Assembly: GCA_032718475.1 (NCBI GenBank)
Contig: JAUCBJ010002808.1
Coordinates: forward strand, 1-23,789
Direction: 5' to 3'
From: Nemertoderma westbladi
Taxonomy: Eukaryota > Xenacoelomorpha > Nemertodermatida > Nemertodermatidae
Length of the DNA stretch: 23,789 bases
Positions 21,053-23,789 of the stretch are shown piece by piece; position 1 is the first letter of the stretch, and every line of letters starts with the position of its first letter. The notes beneath the pieces are model-generated. The model was not told the origin of the DNA, made no database searches, and saw nothing but the letters and a program-made list of their open reading frames with translations. The position numbers were made by a program, and so were the translations under genes.

Positions 21053-21690
21053 TGATAGGTTCAGATTTATTAACGTTAGACTGAAGTAGATAACAGAGCC
21101 ACCCTTGGGGTATAAATATGTGGTCTATATAGCTGCGTTTTGCCCCCTCAATTCCATTATGTTTAGCAGAATGTGAGTAGAGCAATCCAGACGCCTTTTC
21201 AGACATGTCTGCAGCCAACAATTCATTTGGCATAATGATACCACCAAGAAACATCTTACCAAACTTGGAGTTGTTATTAGCCCCTTTAGGTTGTAGAGTT
21301 TCATCCCACTGAATAGATCCATTTATATCCCCCAAAATAATTGGAGTAAGATTTGACCCTTCACATTCATTAATTAAAACACTTAAATCTCTCAATTTCC
21401 TGTAGATAGTCATGTTGATCATTTTCTCTGTGACAGTTGGCAGGCATGTATGTATTACTAATTGCAATGTTATGTTTATATAGAGATCTAATCGCAATAG
21501 CACTGAATCTGTCTGATCCAGTGACAATTGGGGCACAGTATGGCAATATCTCATTTTTAACCATCATGACGGTGCCACCCTCGCCCCTAACTCGAGGTTT
21601 TGATATGAGCATACTATTACTAACACTGAATGTGACACAGGAGTAGCCATTATGTATCTTATGTAAAGGGAACTGGAAGGATTCCATGTA
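21053..21690 (-). pseudogene. LINE endonuclease domain (5' part of a LINE)
   Basis: Read right to left, this is most of an APE-type endonuclease. EGGTVMMVKNEI is followed by GSDRFSAIAI and NTYMPANCH in the frame ending at 21370. After a frame change near 21400 come LINECEGSNLTPIILGDINGS (the GDxN motif, in parts) and SYIDHIFIPQG near 21110. The SDH motif that should follow is missing, because the homology stops at 21053 against the hAT-like terminus. The style (GGTVMM, TGSDR, NTYMP, YIDHI) fits the same broad LINE group as LINE 3, so it may be that element's displaced 5' half. Confidence 0.8.
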
Positions 21691-21975
21691 TGATGTCCAT
21701 ATATGGCCACCTCATTGAGTAGATATAGCTAGTGACGATATCTACTAATTAACTGCAACACTTATTATCCGATTTAATATATTTTTAAGTATCATATGTT
21801 CTCCTTGTGTTTTAATTATACCCATACTGTATTTTACTTAATCACTTTGTGGTGCTTTTTATAAGCATGGCTGAGTGCCATCTCTGTATTGACCTAAAGT
21901 TATATGTGTAAATTTATTTTAAATTAATTGATTTTAGAGAATAAAACAGCATTATTATTATTATTATTATTATAC
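21691..21975 (+). repeat. Possible LINE 3' UTR with an (ATT)n tail
   Basis: From about 21780 the plus strand reads like an untranslated LINE 3' end (TAAGCATGGCTGAGTGCCAT, then AATAAAACAGC). It finishes in a perfect ATT microsatellite at 21951-21973, the tail type of CR1/L2-like elements. No coding part remains. The call rests on general resemblance plus the tail. Confidence 0.35.
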
Positions 21976-22587
21976 TTCTATATAAAAAAGTGCACGAAAA
22001 TACTGAAATATATGCAGACAACTATTTTAATAATAAATAGTAAAATAATGCTATAACATTGGGTGGCCCTGGGAATAATTAACCTTAGTCAATGCAGCAA
22101 TGACAACGTATATTTACATACTACGCAACTACAGTACTGTATAATACTCTTACAATGAGAGTATTTTACAATTAAGCTATTAATTGTACACCAGGCACAG
22201 TAGCTTCCAAACGCAATGTAAAAGCCTTCAATATAAACAAACTTTATTTCAAAATTGTAACATTACTCAACGCCGTTAGTATTAACAGTGAGCTATTATT
22301 TAGCACTTTACAACTTTAGAGGACACATTACAGTATTGTATTGGCCTGTACATTTAGTATTTTATTGGTGTTGTAATGTCCCTTGTGCCTTGTTTATGTG
22401 GTATTAACATTGCTCCAAACGCCACCATAAATATAACCTAACGTTTTTATAACATAATTTGTCATTTTTACATTTATTTATACAGCAACTAATTTAATTT
22501 GTGCAGCTTCTATCACTTATAAATATATACAAATATTTCATAATTTTACAATTTTGGAATCAAACTACATACATACATACTTGTTGC
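21976..22587. other. AT-rich sequence with a small hairpin
   Basis: No gene is seen. AATACTCT (22143-22150) is perfectly inverted at 22158-22165 around a 7-base loop. ACATACATACAT occurs near 22567. Confidence 0.5.
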
Positions 22588-22721
22588 AAAGTACTGTACT
22601 TTACAGTGTTCTGATCCTCGTGGATTTATTTTCACTCACTCACTACGTTCGTTCGTAGTGAGTGACGTTCGATCCGAGTTCGATAGAACTCGGATCATCA
22701 CACTGTAAAGTGCTACTTTAC
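22588..22721. repeat. Compound foldback (two hairpins in an outer stem)
   Basis: Outer arms ACTTTACAGTG (22598-22608) and CACTGTAAAGT (22701-22711) are perfect and extend with AAAGTA words on both sides. Between them are two independent perfect hairpins: TCACTCACTACG / CGTAGTGAGTGA (22636-22647 and 22654-22665), and GATCCGAGTTC / GAACTCGGATC (22671-22681 and 22686-22696). It could be a small MITE or a structured sequence. No target duplication was established. Confidence 0.85.
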
Positions 22722-23086
22722 ACACAAGTACAGTATGTAAACAGAACTGTTTGATTTTGTTTTCTGATTTTTTACCGAGAAGTTAACGATTTAACTTAAA
22801 ACGTGTTGGATGGCTGGTACCGGTGTACAGTATTGGACGGTAGTGTAACACAGTCAGCCAGTATATGTCTTTTGTCTTTACATCCAGATGTTGGCTCGAT
22901 TCTGTCATATATAAGTGGAAATACCTGTATCTTATCATTGAAGAAAAACAATTCAAAGCATTAGTATACACTACTGTATATCACTGTGATATCTTTTTAG
23001 GCTTTGAATTGTTTTTATTTAAATTTTATTTATATTGCGTGTTTAATAATATACATACAGTACCACTGAAGACAGGGTTTGCCTAA
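22722..23086. other. AT-rich sequence, no gene seen
   Basis: There is no supported gene. Overlapping open frames on both strands (22783-22971 minus, 22865-23086 plus) have no domain. AATAAA words on the minus strand near 23015-23033 could serve as a polyadenylation signal if the minus-strand exon further right is real. Confidence 0.4.
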
Positions 23087-23088
23087 AC

Positions 23089-23213
23089 ACCCAACTACAC
23101 CCCACATTTCACCTACTGTAACTACACCCAACTACAGTACACCCAACTTTCACCCAAAGTACACCCAACTACACCCAACTTCCACCAAACTATATTGTAT
23201 GGCACCCAACTTC
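23089..23213. repeat. ACACCCAACT minisatellite
   Basis: An irregular cluster of ACACCCAACT and CACCCAACTTCCAC units, about ten in 125 bp, is separated by short spacers such as TACAGT. The Gly/Trp/Val-rich open frame across it on the minus strand is a product of the repeat. Confidence 0.85.
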
Positions 23214-23525
23214 CACATATTACAATATGTACAGTAAACTCTGAATTTCCTTGAGGAATTGATGAGATATGGCTGAGATGGATGAATATTTTCTGTATTT
23301 TGCTCCCATTGTTCCTCACTGGACTCCTCACTCCATGGGACATGTTGCTCAAGAATAACAAACTACTGTAGAGTGTACCAATTACATAATTATTGCCACT
23401 ATTTAAAGAATGGGTAAATTCCGTAAGTAATATAAAATAGGTAATTTGACAGATTAAAATGGTAAGGTTTTGAAAGGGAGATTAAAAATAGGTCAATGTT
23501 GGGATTACTGCCGATTTACTAAATT
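23214..23525. other. Unassigned, possible 3' UTR on the minus strand
   Basis: No coding region is recognised. If the exon at 23526-23724 is real, this would be its 3' untranslated region. Confidence 0.3.
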
Positions 23526-23724
23526 TCAGTCTAGTACAGAGTTCAACAAGAGTTCCGACCACTCTTGACGCTGGGACTGGTCTTCTTCATCTTCATCGTC
23601 AATAGGGCAGGCTATATTCGCGCTGGCGTTATCTTGGCTGACGCTGGTATAACTGCTACATGCTGCCACATCAATTCTAGCAGAGGATACAGCAACGTCA
23701 CACTCAAAAAGGACACCTTGGTAC
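23526..23724 (-). CDS. Possible C-terminal exon, unknown protein
   Basis: The minus strand is open for 66 codons from a possible acceptor (ACATCAG, then GTACCAAGG at 23724) to TGA at 23526. The peptide begins YQGVLFECDVAVSSARIDVA and has a Ser/Ala-rich middle. It ends with an acidic cluster (IDDEDEEDQ) and a terminal QEWSELLLNSVLD. Its base composition is clearly richer in G+C than its flanks, and its codons are varied, unlike the chance frames nearby. No family is recognised. The acceptor lacks a strong pyrimidine tract, so the ATG at 23733-23735 is an alternative start. It may be the last exon of a gene extending beyond the right edge. Confidence 0.4.
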
Positions 23725-23789
23725 CTGATGTACATTATAAACTAAACTCTTGTCGATTTTTCTCTATATTGCATTGTGGATGGTTTGTT

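Noticed and set aside
22663-22680. GTTCGATCC matches a tRNA B-box, suggesting a tRNA or SINE
   Set aside because: No A-box at the right distance and no tRNA fold. The word is part of the GATCCGAGTTC hairpin.

Overview
The window looks like intergenic or intronic DNA from an animal genome, possibly a marine invertebrate deuterostome. The evidence is AT-rich non-coding DNA, an exon with canonical GT-AG splice signals, several dead LINEs, TIR elements without coding capacity, two satellite arrays and poly-C runs. The palindromic word TAGGCCTA is strikingly frequent, and one foldback element resembles sea-urchin TU elements. The taxon is an inference, not proven. Only one protein-coding exon is recognised with confidence. 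Almost everything else is repeat-derived.

Layout: 1-3694 is one uninterrupted 49/50-bp satellite with a nested higher-order structure. 3695-4920 is unique-looking AT-rich DNA. 4921-5129 (minus) is an intact kinase exon of the p38-activated MAPKAPK2/3 family. 5656-6514 is a 59-bp tandem array that directly abuts 6515-8332 (minus), a LINE remnant missing both ends. 8768-9750 is a TIR element (15-bp perfect TIRs, candidate TAA duplication) carrying seven copies of a 16-bp motif. 10454-11484 is a foldback element with ~300-bp inverted arms made partly of CCACATCGG tandem repeats. 12352-13162 is a TIR element with 18-bp TIRs and a perfect 8-bp target duplication (hAT-like). 13540-15138 (plus) is a CR1/L2/Jockey-like LINE remnant. 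15478-18375 (minus) is a second LINE family, split by a third LINE fragment (plus, 17411-18157) whose removal restores the reading frame. 18376-21050 holds palindromic repeats, a decayed repeat with tyrosine-rich coding flavour, and AT-rich DNA ending at a hAT-like terminus. 21053-21690 (minus) is a LINE endonuclease domain that may be the displaced 5' part of the 15-18 kb LINE. 22588-22721 is a compound hairpin. 23526-23724 (minus) is a possible C-terminal exon of an unidentified protein.

The genes do not form a system. The window records repeat accumulation around (or inside the introns of) a conserved kinase gene. The most informative items are the datable nested insertion, the three TIR or foldback families with visible ends, and the higher-order satellite.
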